NCBI RefSeq assembly: GCF_013425765.1
Contig: NZ_JACCJZ010000010.1
Span: 186,001-250,000 of the forward strand
Direction of reading: 5' to 3'
Length of the DNA stretch: 64,000 nt
Source of the DNA: Luteimonas deserti
GTDB taxonomy: Bacteria; Pseudomonadota; Gammaproteobacteria; Xanthomonadales; Xanthomonadaceae
Below, in pieces: positions 7,846 to 17,042 of the stretch. A program made the position numbers and the translations under genes. Each line of letters starts with the position of its first letter. Positions within the stretch are counted from its first letter, which is position 1. The notes below the pieces were generated by a model that saw only the letters and a program-made list of their open reading frames with translations, was not told the DNA's origin and searched no databases.

Positions 7846-9363
7846 CTATCCGTCTCTCAAGGTTTCAGCAGGCCTGGGTTCTCGCAGCATCAAAACGACC
7901 AGAAGCGCCAGTGCAGCAATTACCCAAGCCGAGGCGACCAGCAGGCTGCCATGGGCCTCCATGAATGCAATCTTTCCTGCATCAATCAGGGCAGCAGACT
8001 CATCATCAGGAAGTCGCGAAGCCGCCAGGAAAGTTTCGCCGATTGAATCGGACGCCGTCGCAGGGATCTGTGTCGCAATCGCAGCCGGCACTTCGATCGC
8101 GCGCATATAAACGCTCGCTAGGAAAATGCCGAAGCCCGTGATACCAAATCCGGTGCCGAGCTCGTAGCTTGTGGCTTCAAGTGCGCCTGCCGACCCTGCC
8201 TTCTCGATCGGCGCGCTGCTCATGATCGCCACCGAAGATGCGGTGAGTCCTATGCTCAGGACGAGACCGAGCACAGCCAGCATGAAGATGATCTCGACGC
8301 CTGCATCATGCAGATCAGCCATGCCAAGACTCCCGACGGCGATCGCGGCAGCCAACAGGGAGCACGACGCAACCCAACGCAGGCCAGCAAGTCCAAGCAG
8401 GTATCCGCCAAGCGGCCCGCCCACGGCGGCTGCCACCATCAGAGGCAGCATGTAGATGCCCGCTTCCAGAGGCGTTTGGCCGAGCACGAACTGCAATTCC
8501 TGAGATAGCGTGAGTTCGACACCGGCCAGGGCGCCCATCACGACCAGGGCCATGATCACGCCCACGCGGATCGCCGGTATCGAAAGCAAGCTCACGTCCA
8601 GCATTGGGTCTGCTGCGCGCCGCTGCTTGACCACGAACACGGCCAGCAGCGCGGCGCCGACCAGCAGCAGTGCGCCTGACAGCGCCCACGAGGCGTCTGG
8701 CTTTGCGAACGACTTGAGCGCATAGACGCTAGCAAGCAGGCCAGCCATCAACATCAGCGCCTGTCCGATCGTCCAGCCCTTCTGTGACCCGACGGGTCGA
8801 TGCGGCGCGCTCAGCACAACCAGCGGCCCCACCACGAGCAGGATGGGCACATTGACCAGAAACACCGATCCCCACCAGTAGTGCTCCAGCATGGCACCGC
8901 CAATCAGAGGTCCAAGTGCTGCGCCCGCTGAGCCGACCGAGCCCCAAAGGCCGAGCGCCAGAGCGCGTTCCTTATCGTCCTCGAAGGTCTGACGAATAAT
9001 GGCCAGGATGCAGGGCATCACCATTGCCGAGCCCACTGCCATCGCGGCGCGCGCGCCGATCAGGAACTCGGCATTCGGTGAGAACGCACCTGCTAGCGAG
9101 CCCAACAGGAAGATCGTCAGGCCTACCGCCAGCAAGGTTCTATGACCGATCCGGTCGGCGAGCGTGCCCATGGGGATCAACAGACTGGCCATGACCAGCG
9201 GATAGATATCGATGATCCACAGCACTTCCGTCCCGGTGGCCGACAGGGCCTGGGTCAGGGAAGGAATCGCGATGTGCAGGATCGTCAGATCCACCACGAT
9301 CGGCAGAAAGGCCAACATCACGGTGAGCAGCACGAACCATCGGTTCTTTGGTAGAGCGGGCAT
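7846..9363 (-). CDS. DHA2-family MFS drug efflux transporter (SmvA/QacA-like)
   Basis: 505 residues with about 14 predicted membrane helices. The N-terminus holds FLPIVVDLTILHIAIPSL (D25 region, typical of DHA2) and the loop motif GTLADRIGHRT, the conserved MFS motif A. LGLWGSVGSAGAALGPLIGG is the antiporter motif C seen in drug:H+ antiporters. Length and sequence feel match the SmvA/QacA branch, which exports cationic compounds such as methyl viologen and quaternary ammonium antiseptics. It follows the outer-membrane factor gene by 93 bases on the same strand and is probably the last gene of the efflux operon. The exact substrate is not determined. Confidence 0.88.
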   Translation of the reverse strand: MPALPKNRWFVLLTVMLAFLPIVVDLTILHIAIPSLTQALSATGTEVLWIIDIYPLVMASLLIPMGTLADRIGHRTLLAVGLTIFLLGSLAGAFSPNAEFLIGARAAMAVGSAMVMPCILAIIRQTFEDDKERALALGLWGSVGSAGAALGPLIGGAMLEHYWWGSVFLVNVPILLVVGPLVVLSAPHRPVGSQKGWTIGQALMLMAGLLASVYALKSFAKPDASWALSGALLLVGAALLAVFVVKQRRAADPMLDVSLLSIPAIRVGVIMALVVMGALAGVELTLSQELQFVLGQTPLEAGIYMLPLMVAAAVGGPLGGYLLGLAGLRWVASCSLLAAAIAVGSLGMADLHDAGVEIIFMLAVLGLVLSIGLTASSVAIMSSAPIEKAGSAGALEATSYELGTGFGITGFGIFLASVYMRAIEVPAAIATQIPATASDSIGETFLAASRLPDDESAALIDAGKIAFMEAHGSLLVASAWVIAALALLVVLMLREPRPAETLRDG

Positions 9364-9456
9364 GGTCTTGAAGCTCTTGAGGGGGATCAGTGGTGGCAGC
9401 GCCAGCGCGTAGAAACGTTCTAGATAGAGGTGATATCGAAGCTGACGCGTGGCGCC

Positions 9457-10911
9457 TTATCCGCTCTGGTGACGCGTCGCCACTGCACCACCGGACACGG
9501 GGGCGTACCAGCGCCCGCCCATTGCACGAAACAGCTGCGTTAGCGCGATCTGCCGCTGGACCTCGACGTCGATCTCCTCGATCTGGGCGGCATACAGCGT
9601 CCGCTGTGCATCGAGATATCGCAGATAGCTGTCCAGACCCGCGCGGTACCTCGCCTCCGACAGACGGGCTGCAGTTGCACTGTTGCGGATCACTGCCGAT
9701 AGCGCCTGGCGCTCAGTCTCCAAAGTTTCTCTTGCCGCGATAGCATCGGCGACTTCCTGGAACGCGACCTGGATGCTCTTTTCGTACTCAGCTACGGCGA
9801 TGTCCTTTCTAGCCTCTGCCAGATTCAGATTCGCGCGGTTCCTGCCACCGCTGAAGATCGGCAGGGTGATCTGCGGGGAGAACGACCATACGCGCGTGTT
9901 GCTGCCGTAGAGCTCGGAGAACTCGGCGCTCGCGCTCCCTGCGGAACCGGTGAGCGCAATACGTGGGAAGAAGGCCGCCCGTGCAGCGCCAATGTCTGCG
10001 TTGCGCGCCTGAAGCCGGCGCTCAGCGGCCCGCACATCCGGGCGGCTAGCCAATAGTTCGGACGGAGCGCCAGGTTCGAGTTCTGCGACCACTGGTGCAT
10101 CTGTCTCAAAGCCCGGCTTCAGTTCAGTCAGGGCGTCGCGCGTTCCGATCAATAGCACCAGTGCGTTGGTGGCCTGCCGGTATTGCCGGTCGAGACGAAC
10201 CAGATCTGCCTTCGCCTGGTTGGCCAAGGTCTCCGCTTCCTCCTGTTCGAGAGCGCTCGCGACACCAGCGGTTCGACGAGCGGCGATGCGTTCGAATGCC
10301 TCACGACGTGTGTCGACAATCTCCTGCGTCAACATCAGTTGGCGAAACGCTCCCTCGCGAAGCAGGTATGCCCGTGCCACCTCCGATACTAGCGACACCT
10401 CAGCGCTACGAGCGGCTTCTTCGGTTGCCAGATACTCGTGCAGTGCCGCATCGGACAGGCTGCGAAGGCGCCCGAACAGGTCGAGCTCGAATGCCGCGAG
10501 TGCGACGCCGGACTGAAAGCTTTCCTGTACGCCGCCCACGCCTTCGAGGTTGCTGGCGGGCGAGAGGCGCTGACGAACGCCCGACGCCGTCGCATCGACC
10601 GCCGGTAGTTGATCGGACCGCTCGATCCGATACTGCGCCCGCGCAGCTTCGACGTTGAGCAACGCAGTGCGCAAATCACGGTTATTGCCGATCGCGACGT
10701 CGACGAACCGCCGCAGATCCTCGTCGATCACGAAGGCTCGCCACCCGTCCTGCTGCACCAACTGTGCGCCCCGGACGGGATCCATGACGGCTGGCCATTG
10801 GTCGGCGACGGGCGCCACGGGCCGCTGATACGGCGGCGCCATGGAGCAGGCAGCGATGAACATAGTGGTAGCCATTACGAGCGACGCACGGCGGTAGTTG
10901 CTTGCGCTCAT
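9457..10911 (-). CDS. Outer-membrane efflux lipoprotein (NodT/OprM family)
   Basis: 484 residues. It begins with a lipoprotein signal peptide ending FIAAC (C22 after cleavage motif), then SMAPPYQRP, the usual start of OprM-like proteins. Two long OEP repeats follow, each with coiled-coil helices (for example ARAQYRIERSDQLPAVDA and ARRTAGVASALEQEEAETLA). It should form the trimeric outer-membrane channel completing the tripartite pump. Its ATG overlaps the stop of the pump gene by four bases (ATGA), so translation is probably coupled. Gene order adaptor-pump-channel is standard. Confidence in the family is high; the drugs exported are unknown. Confidence 0.92.
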   Translation of the reverse strand: MSASNYRRASLVMATTMFIAACSMAPPYQRPVAPVADQWPAVMDPVRGAQLVQQDGWRAFVIDEDLRRFVDVAIGNNRDLRTALLNVEAARAQYRIERSDQLPAVDATASGVRQRLSPASNLEGVGGVQESFQSGVALAAFELDLFGRLRSLSDAALHEYLATEEAARSAEVSLVSEVARAYLLREGAFRQLMLTQEIVDTRREAFERIAARRTAGVASALEQEEAETLANQAKADLVRLDRQYRQATNALVLLIGTRDALTELKPGFETDAPVVAELEPGAPSELLASRPDVRAAERRLQARNADIGAARAAFFPRIALTGSAGSASAEFSELYGSNTRVWSFSPQITLPIFSGGRNRANLNLAEARKDIAVAEYEKSIQVAFQEVADAIAARETLETERQALSAVIRNSATAARLSEARYRAGLDSYLRYLDAQRTLYAAQIEEIDVEVQRQIALTQLFRAMGGRWYAPVSGGAVATRHQSG

Positions 10912-13900
10912 GGCGCGTCCTCCTTTAGCGACACCGAAGACTCTTGTGTCGACTTGCCGCCCCGGTGCTTCGAGAACTTAGACATCACCCATACGTAGAA
11001 GATCGGGATGAAGAGCACGCCCAGGAACGTTGCTGCCAACATGCCGCCGATCACGCCCGTGCCGATCGCATTCTGGCTGGCGGCACCGGCGCCGGAAGCA
11101 AGCGTCAACGGCACAACGCCTAGAATGAAGGCAAGCGAGGTCATGATGATCGGACGGAAGCGCAGCTTCGCTGCTTCAAGCGCGGCGTTGATGATGCTGT
11201 GGCCCTGTGCATGCAGGTCCTTTGCGAACTCCACGATGAGGATCGCGTTCTTCGCAGCCAAGCCTATGATGGTGATCAGGCCGACCTTGAAGTAGACGTC
11301 GTTTGACATACCCACGAGCGTGACCGCTGCGACAGCACCGATCGCGCCGATAGGCACAATCAACATGACCGCAAACGGGATCGACCAGCTCTCATAGAGG
11401 GCAACGAGCAGCAGGAAGACCACGATCAAAGCAAGCCCGAGCAGAATCGGGGCCTGCGCGCCGGCAAACTTCTCCTGGAAGGACAGACCCGTCCACTCAA
11501 AACCGACACCCTCGGGAAGCTCCGCCGCAATTCGCTCCATTTCGGCGAGCGCATCGCCTGAGCTGTAGCCCGGCGCGGCATCGCCGGCAATCTTGAACGC
11601 GGGGTACCCGTTGTAGCGCGCGATCTGGATCGGGCCCACCTCCCACGACGTCTCGGTAAACGCCGTCAGCGGGACTTGCTCGCCGTTGCGATTGCGTACG
11701 TACAGATCGTTGAGCGATTCGGGGGTCATGCGGTACTGCACGTCGCCTTGCACCACCACCTTCTGCATGCGGCCCTGATTCACGAACTCGTTAACCATCG
11801 CCGAGCCGTAAGCGCTGGACAGCACGCTGGTGGCATTCTCGAAGCTCACGCCCAAGGTCTCAGCCTTCTCTCGATCGATGTCCAGCCGTAGCTGGGGTGC
11901 ATCGTCGAGACCTTCGATCATCGCGTAGGCGATCGCTGGCGAGTCGTTGGCCTCAGCAAGCAGCTGGCCTACGGCGGCAGATAGTGCATCACGGCCAATT
12001 GCCGCGCGGTCCTGGATACGCATCGAGAAGCCGCCGGTGGTGCCAAGGCCGTCAACGGGCGGTGGGCTCACCGCCATCAGCGTTGCATCCTCGATTCCGG
12101 CGAAGAACTCGTTTGCAGCCGCCACTTCGACCTCGGTGGTTTCATCGCTGCCTCTCTCGGACCAGTCCTTGAGCGTGGGGAACGCAAGCGCCGCATTGGC
12201 GCCCGAGCCTGCAAAGCTGAAGCCGAAGATGACCGTGACTTCCTGCATGTTTGGCCGCGACGCCAGGTATTCACCCGCCTGCTCGGCGGCCGCGCGCGTT
12301 CGATTGAAGCTCGCGCCGGGGGGCAGTTGGATGTCCACCATCATGTAGCCCTCGTCCTCCATGGGGACGAATGCCTCAGGGAGACGCACGTAGGCAAAGC
12401 CCAGTACCACCAGCAGCGCGGCGTAGATCGCCATGTAGCGACCGGTGCGGCGCACCAGCTTGTTGTTCACTGCCATGTAGCGGCCGGAAACGGCCGAGAA
12501 CTTGCGGTTGAACCAGCCGAAGAAGCCTTTTTTCTCAGCGTGGTGGCCTTTGGGGACCGGCTTCAGCAGCGTGGCGCACAGGGCGGGTGTCAGGGTCAGG
12601 GCAAGGAAGCCTGAGAACAAGATGGATACGGCGAGCGAGATCGAAAACTGCTGGTAGATGACGCCGACCGATCCGCTCATGAATGCCAGCGGTAGGAAGA
12701 CAGCTGAGAGCACCAAGGTGATCCCTACAATTGCGCCGCCCACTTGCTGCATCGCCTTGATAGACGCGTCTTTAGGAGACAGCCCTTCCTCCGACATCAG
12801 GCGTTCGACGTTCTCTACGACCACGATCGCATCGTCGACCAGGATGCCGATCGCCAGCACCATGCCAAACATGGTCATCATGTTCACCGAGAAGCCAAGC
12901 AGCTTCATGACCGCCAGCGTGCCCAGCAGACAGATCGGGACCACGATGGTCGGGATCATCGTGTAGCGGAGGTTCTGCAAGAACAGCAGCATCACCAGGA
13001 ACACCAGAGCGACTGCCTCGGCCAGCGTCAGCAGCACCTTTTTGATGGCGACGTCGACGAACTTCGCACTGTCAAAGCCCACCGTGTAGGTGATGTCTTC
13101 CGGAAACGTCTGCGAGAGCTCGTTTAGCCGCGCTTTGATCAGCTCGACGGTCTGCACAGCGTTGCCACCGGGAGCCAGCTGCACAGCCGCACTCGAGGAC
13201 AACTTGCCGTTACTCGTCGTGGCGAAACTGTAGTCCTGAAGCCCCATCTCAAGGCGTGCCACATCGGACAAACGGACGAGCGAGCCGTCCTGCTGCGCGC
13301 GCAACACGATGTTGCCGAACTCTTCTGGCGACGACATAGATCCCTGTACCAGCAGACTTGCTGTGAGCTCCTGGCCTTCATCCGTTGGACTCAGGCCAAA
13401 CGCGCCAGCCGGCACCTGGATGTTCTGGGCGGCAATTGCGTTGCTGACGTCCTGGATGGACAGGTCGTAGCCGACCAGGGCAATTGGATCTACCCAGACG
13501 CGCATTGCCGCCTCGGCGCCGAAGAACTGCACGCGGCCCACCCCGTTGATGCGGCGGATCTCGTTATTGACCACGCGCGCGGCGAGATCGTTGAGCCTCA
13601 CCGCATCGGTGGAGTCCACGCCGTCCTTGTAGGTCAGCGTGTAGATCATCAGGAAGCCAGCCGTGGTCTGTTCGACCATTACGCCCGAACGCGTGACCTC
13701 GGGCGGAAGTCGAGGCTCGGCGTTCTTGAGTCTGTTCTGCACGTCGACCTGCGCCAGATCGGGATCGGTGCCTGGCTGGAAAGTGACAGTGATCTCAGCC
13801 GTCCCGTTCGAGCTGTTGGACTCGAAATACAGCATGTTCCGAGCGCCATTGAGCTCCTGCTCGATGATGCTGGTCACCGTGTCATTGACGACCTCCGCCG

Positions 13901-14057
13901 AGGCGCCGGGATATGAGGCATAGATTAGGACCTGAGGAGGCGCAACTTCGGGGTACTTTTCGACCGGCATGGACGGCAGCGCAAGCAAGCCGGCCAGACT
14001 GATGAAGATTGCGACGACCCAGGCAAAATTTGGGCGTTCAATGAAGAATCTGGACAT
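10908..14057 (-). CDS. RND multidrug efflux pump inner-membrane subunit (HAE1)
   Basis: 1049 residues, the normal length for AcrB/MexB proteins. I chose the ATG at 14057 because MSRFFIERPNFAWVVA is the classic start; an ATG seven codons earlier also exists. The TM4 segment GILVDDAIVVVENVERLM carries the paired aspartates that relay protons. The periplasmic porter segments (for example EQELNGARNMLYFESNS) and the second transmembrane half (LGLALIVVFLLLVALYESWSIP) are in place. It takes drugs from the periplasm or inner membrane and passes them through the adaptor and outer-membrane factor encoded next to it. It appears fully intact. Confidence 0.95.
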   Translation of the reverse strand: MSRFFIERPNFAWVVAIFISLAGLLALPSMPVEKYPEVAPPQVLIYASYPGASAEVVNDTVTSIIEQELNGARNMLYFESNSSNGTAEITVTFQPGTDPDLAQVDVQNRLKNAEPRLPPEVTRSGVMVEQTTAGFLMIYTLTYKDGVDSTDAVRLNDLAARVVNNEIRRINGVGRVQFFGAEAAMRVWVDPIALVGYDLSIQDVSNAIAAQNIQVPAGAFGLSPTDEGQELTASLLVQGSMSSPEEFGNIVLRAQQDGSLVRLSDVARLEMGLQDYSFATTSNGKLSSSAAVQLAPGGNAVQTVELIKARLNELSQTFPEDITYTVGFDSAKFVDVAIKKVLLTLAEAVALVFLVMLLFLQNLRYTMIPTIVVPICLLGTLAVMKLLGFSVNMMTMFGMVLAIGILVDDAIVVVENVERLMSEEGLSPKDASIKAMQQVGGAIVGITLVLSAVFLPLAFMSGSVGVIYQQFSISLAVSILFSGFLALTLTPALCATLLKPVPKGHHAEKKGFFGWFNRKFSAVSGRYMAVNNKLVRRTGRYMAIYAALLVVLGFAYVRLPEAFVPMEDEGYMMVDIQLPPGASFNRTRAAAEQAGEYLASRPNMQEVTVIFGFSFAGSGANAALAFPTLKDWSERGSDETTEVEVAAANEFFAGIEDATLMAVSPPPVDGLGTTGGFSMRIQDRAAIGRDALSAAVGQLLAEANDSPAIAYAMIEGLDDAPQLRLDIDREKAETLGVSFENATSVLSSAYGSAMVNEFVNQGRMQKVVVQGDVQYRMTPESLNDLYVRNRNGEQVPLTAFTETSWEVGPIQIARYNGYPAFKIAGDAAPGYSSGDALAEMERIAAELPEGVGFEWTGLSFQEKFAGAQAPILLGLALIVVFLLLVALYESWSIPFAVMLIVPIGAIGAVAAVTLVGMSNDVYFKVGLITIIGLAAKNAILIVEFAKDLHAQGHSIINAALEAAKLRFRPIIMTSLAFILGVVPLTLASGAGAASQNAIGTGVIGGMLAATFLGVLFIPIFYVWVMSKFSKHRGGKSTQESSVSLKEDAP

Positions 14058-14124
14058 GGGGGTTCCGTTTGCCCGCATCTTGCGAGCGAGGTGGAGCTCT
14101 ATGGCGCGACATGCGCCCGGTCAA

Positions 14125-15300
14125 TTACGGGTTGGCGTCGCTACTGGCCGGCGCGAGGACAGCTGCCTCTTCGCCAGATCCTTGTGGCAGCTGCATACCG
14201 GGCTGCACCTTTGCAACGCCCGAAGCCACGATCTGTTCGCCAGCTTGAAGCCCACTGAGCACCTGCCATTGGCCGTTGTGCATACGTCCCGTCTCCACAG
14301 ACCGCGCGACGACAGTGCGCTGGGCATCAACCACCATCACGCCTGCGCTACCGTCGGGATTTCTGACCACTGCACGCTGCGGGACGGTGATAATTTGTTG
14401 TGGCTGTGTGTGCGCGGTGCTAACCCGCACGAACATGCCCGGAAGCAGCATCCCGTCGGCATTGTCGAACTGACCGCGCATCGCAATGCGTCCGGTGTCG
14501 GGCTCGACAGTGATATCGGAGAACAGCAGTTCTCCAGAACGCGTCTCGCCAATTTCCGGGATTTCAATTGTCATCGCCAGCTTGGGACTGGCTGCATCAC
14601 CTGCTGCCTTCGCAGCTGCACGCAAACGCAAGGCATCACCCACCGGCTGGCTGAAATCCGCGTAGACAGGATCGAGCTGCTGGATCAGGGCCATCGGGGT
14701 GCTGCCGTCCTGCCCAACCAGCGCACCTTCCGTGACCAAAGCTCGGCCGATGCGACCTGCAATGGGTGCCCTTACCGTCGCGTGCGACAACTGGATCTGG
14801 GCACTCTCGACCGCGGCCTGACCCGAGCGCAGACCTGCGCGCGCCGTCTGCACACGCGTCTGCGCGACGTCGAAGTCTTGTCGGCTGATGGCCTCCACCT
14901 CGACGAGGGGCTGCAATCTGCTCGCCTGTGCTTGCGCTTCCTTCAGTTCGGCTTCGGCCTTCGCAAGCGCACCCTGCGCCTCCGAAAGCTGTGCTTGGAA
15001 GGGCGAAGGGTCAATTCGGAACAGCACCTGCCCTGCTTGCACATCCATGCCTTCCTCAAACTCCCGCTTGAGGACGATGCCAGCCACTCGCGACCTAACC
15101 TCAGCGACTCGCACCGGTGAAATGCGGCCAGGGCGGGATTCCGCAGCTGCTGCAGGCCCGGCTTGAACGGTCACCACCTCCACTGGTGGTGGTGGTGCCT
15201 CTTCATGGGCGGTTTCATTCTCGCCGCTTGCGCCGCACGCGCTAAGCAGCGCAACCGAAGCGAGGCAAAGCCCCGCAGGCCAACCCGTTGACACCTTCAT
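14125..15300 (-). CDS. RND efflux periplasmic adaptor (AcrA/MexA family lipoprotein)
   Basis: 391 residues. The lipoprotein signal peptide ends with LLSAC (C22), so the protein is anchored in the inner membrane and faces the periplasm. Then come the lipoyl-like strands (RPGRISPVRVAEVRSRVAGIV), a helical hairpin (residues ~95-165, LSEAQGALAKAEAELKEAQ) and the second lipoyl half (HATVRAPIAGRIGRALVTEGALV). It bridges the RND pump and the outer-membrane channel. It is the first gene of the operon. Its promoter (-35 TTGATT, -10 TAGCAT on the minus strand, 17-base spacing) overlaps the operator palindrome at 15363-15380. Confidence 0.93.
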   Translation of the reverse strand: MKVSTGWPAGLCLASVALLSACGASGENETAHEEAPPPPVEVVTVQAGPAAAAESRPGRISPVRVAEVRSRVAGIVLKREFEEGMDVQAGQVLFRIDPSPFQAQLSEAQGALAKAEAELKEAQAQASRLQPLVEVEAISRQDFDVAQTRVQTARAGLRSGQAAVESAQIQLSHATVRAPIAGRIGRALVTEGALVGQDGSTPMALIQQLDPVYADFSQPVGDALRLRAAAKAAGDAASPKLAMTIEIPEIGETRSGELLFSDITVEPDTGRIAMRGQFDNADGMLLPGMFVRVSTAHTQPQQIITVPQRAVVRNPDGSAGVMVVDAQRTVVARSVETGRMHNGQWQVLSGLQAGEQIVASGVAKVQPGMQLPQGSGEEAAVLAPASSDANP

Positions 15301-15341
15301 CCGACCAATTCCAAAGCGCGGCTTCCGCCACAGAAGCGCAC

Positions 15342-15370
15342 ATGCTATCTAGTTGTATAGATTGAATCAA
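15342..15370 (-). promoter_or_regulatory. Predicted promoter of the efflux operon
   Basis: On the minus strand TTGATT (15370-15365) and TAGCAT (15347-15342) are separated by 17 bases. The -35 box lies inside the operator palindrome, so a bound TetR repressor would block RNA polymerase. Predicted by eye. Confidence 0.45.
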
Positions 15371-15380
15371 CAATGATTCA
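15363..15380. promoter_or_regulatory. TetR-type operator palindrome of the efflux operon
   Basis: TGAATCA-ACAA-TGATTCA is a perfect 7-base inverted repeat with a 4-base centre. It lies in the gap between the adaptor gene and the divergent TetR genes, overlapping the predicted -35 box. It is the likely binding site of the TetR protein at 15453. Confidence 0.6.
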
Positions 15381-15452
15381 TTGGAGCTTTCCGTTACTCA
15401 CGTGATACAGTGCCTGCTTACAGTCATCACCAGTCGACTCAGTGGAAGATCA

Positions 15453-16028
15453 ATGGCTCTAACCGACGACGACCTCTTGCAACCGATCGCTGCTGCGCTT
15501 GCCCTCAGGCCGCGCAGCAGCCTCCAGGAACTCGCAAAGGCGGCCGGTATCAGCAGAGCAACGCTCTACCGGTTTGCTTCGACCCGTGAACAACTTCTCA
15601 CCCAGTTGTCGAAACATGCGGTCGACATGATGCAGAGCGCACTCAATGGCGCTGAGCTCGACCGCGGCGATCCCCGTCAGGCGCTCGATCGTGTCACTGA
15701 CGCTTTTCTACGCAACCGAGATCTGTACAGTTTCTTTTTCACACATATCTGGGAAGAGGCAATCAAGCGAGGGGATGTCAACTACGTTCCGCCAGAATGG
15801 ATGTTCTTCGAAGAATCAATGGACGCCTTCTTCCTCAGGTGTCAACGAGAGAATTTCTTGCGATTTGATATGCCCGCGACGTGGTTGAACGAGGTTTACG
15901 GCGCCATCCTTTACGGTGCGGCGCGTGCAATCAGCCTTGGACGCGTTGCTCCGGCGAGCGCCCACCAGTTCGTGATGGATTCCTTCTTGCGAGGGGTGAG
16001 CGCTGATTCAATGGCCAAGAGAACGTAG
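15453..16028 (+). CDS. TetR/AcrR-family repressor, likely of the efflux operon
   Basis: 191 residues from ATG 15453, chosen for the GTGGAAGA site upstream; the open frame starts earlier at 15381, but that part overlaps the operator. The N-terminal helix-turn-helix is clear: SSLQELAKAAGISRATLYRFASTREQLL (residues ~22-50), the TetR DNA-binding pattern. The ligand-binding part contains FFFTHIWEEAIKRGDVNYVPPEW. It is divergent from the adaptor-pump-channel operon, with a perfect palindrome in between. By analogy with AcrR and TtgR it probably represses the pump and is released by a pump substrate. Regulation is inferred. Confidence 0.88.
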   Translation: MALTDDDLLQPIAAALALRPRSSLQELAKAAGISRATLYRFASTREQLLTQLSKHAVDMMQSALNGAELDRGDPRQALDRVTDAFLRNRDLYSFFFTHIWEEAIKRGDVNYVPPEWMFFEESMDAFFLRCQRENFLRFDMPATWLNEVYGAILYGAARAISLGRVAPASAHQFVMDSFLRGVSADSMAKRT

Positions 16029-16039
16029 GGTTCTGAGCG

Positions 16040-16663
16040 ATGAGCGGATCGACAACGCGTGTCGAGCGGGCAGATGGAGTCTTACGAAGGCGAAACAGTA
16101 GACGCCTCATACTCGCAGCTGCGGTCGCCGTTCTCGATTCTGAGGGGCCGTCGGGCATCACGTTCGACGCGGTTTCTTCCGAAAGCGGAATCACAAGACA
16201 AGGAGTTCTCTACCACTTTCCGACGCGCGACCACCTCATTGCTGCTTTACATGAGTATCTCGCCTTCCTCTGGAAAGAAGATCTTGAATGCAACGTCCCA
16301 AGCCCCTCGCCTCCGCACAATCCGTCGACCTGCTATCGGGCATATGTACAAGCTTGCGCGCACGAGCGCTCGGTGCATCGACTGCATTTCATGTTGAGTG
16401 GATGGTCATCACCGGCGTTCGCGAAGCACTGGCTAAGAGTGTCCGAATATTGGGCGCCGCCTCAACCACTTGACGACTGCGACGGTGGGGCAATCCGAAA
16501 CTTCGTCGGTCGATTAGCTGCTGAGGGACTGCATGTGCATCTGTCTTTGGCCGATATCCGCCTGTCGTCAAAGGTTTTTGAAGCACTGATTGCCTCAATC
16601 CTGGACCTAGTTGCCCCAGTCGCGTCCGAGGGCCACGCTTCCACTTCCTCTGAGCATGTTTGA
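16040..16663 (+). CDS. TetR-family transcriptional regulator
   Basis: 207 residues. The helix-turn-helix is GITFDAVSSESGITRQGVLYHFPTRDHLIAALHEYL (residues ~38-72), with the YHFPTRDHL start of helix 4 typical of TetR proteins. The C-terminal domain (LHFMLSGWSSPAFAKHW) is of the TetR_C type found in regulators of small-molecule efflux. It starts 11 bases after the previous TetR gene, so the two are likely co-transcribed. Two adjacent TetR genes beside one pump operon suggest dual control, or that one of them serves another target. Target unknown. Confidence 0.85.
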   Translation: MSGSTTRVERADGVLRRRNSRRLILAAAVAVLDSEGPSGITFDAVSSESGITRQGVLYHFPTRDHLIAALHEYLAFLWKEDLECNVPSPSPPHNPSTCYRAYVQACAHERSVHRLHFMLSGWSSPAFAKHWLRVSEYWAPPQPLDDCDGGAIRNFVGRLAAEGLHVHLSLADIRLSSKVFEALIASILDLVAPVASEGHASTSSEHV

Positions 16664-16788
16664 CCACAACTGACATGACCTCATCGATAGTTAGGTCTGA
16701 TCAAGCACATCGCCCTTAAGCCGTCGATCCGCCCAACTGTCGGGCCCGCGGCCAATACCAATAGACAGCACCTCTAGAGGACTACTCT

Positions 16789-16920
16789 GTGGAGTTCGTA
16801 CTTCGAGATGTTCTATACATCGCATCCTTCATCGCACTTGGAGTCACCGTCTTTTGGCTCTTCAAAAGAGTGCGCCGAAATCGCAGGCATCGTCGGATGC
16901 ACGCGCCCAAGACGAGGTGA
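16789..16920 (+). CDS. Small membrane protein, 43 residues
   Basis: GTG start with TAGAGGA about nine bases upstream. The product has one hydrophobic segment (VLYIASFIALGVTVFWLF, residues ~8-25) followed by a very basic tail (KRVRRNRRHRRM). This is a single-pass protein with the tail inside by the positive-inside rule. Its TGA overlaps a GTG (GTGA) that opens a short frame ending at 17033, just before the next gene and in the next gene's frame. It could be a translationally coupled leader or a degraded gene. It matches nothing I recognise. Confidence 0.4.
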   Translation: MEFVLRDVLYIASFIALGVTVFWLFKRVRRNRRHRRMHAPKTR

Positions 16921-17042
16921 CTTATGCCCCTCAACAACGCAATTGCTTCCAGGGGCGAGGACAGGCGCTACAGCCGATGCAGCGAAGATCGCTCGAACTC
17001 TACTTCGTGTGCGCGCCGATCTGCAGTACATGAGCGAAGAAA

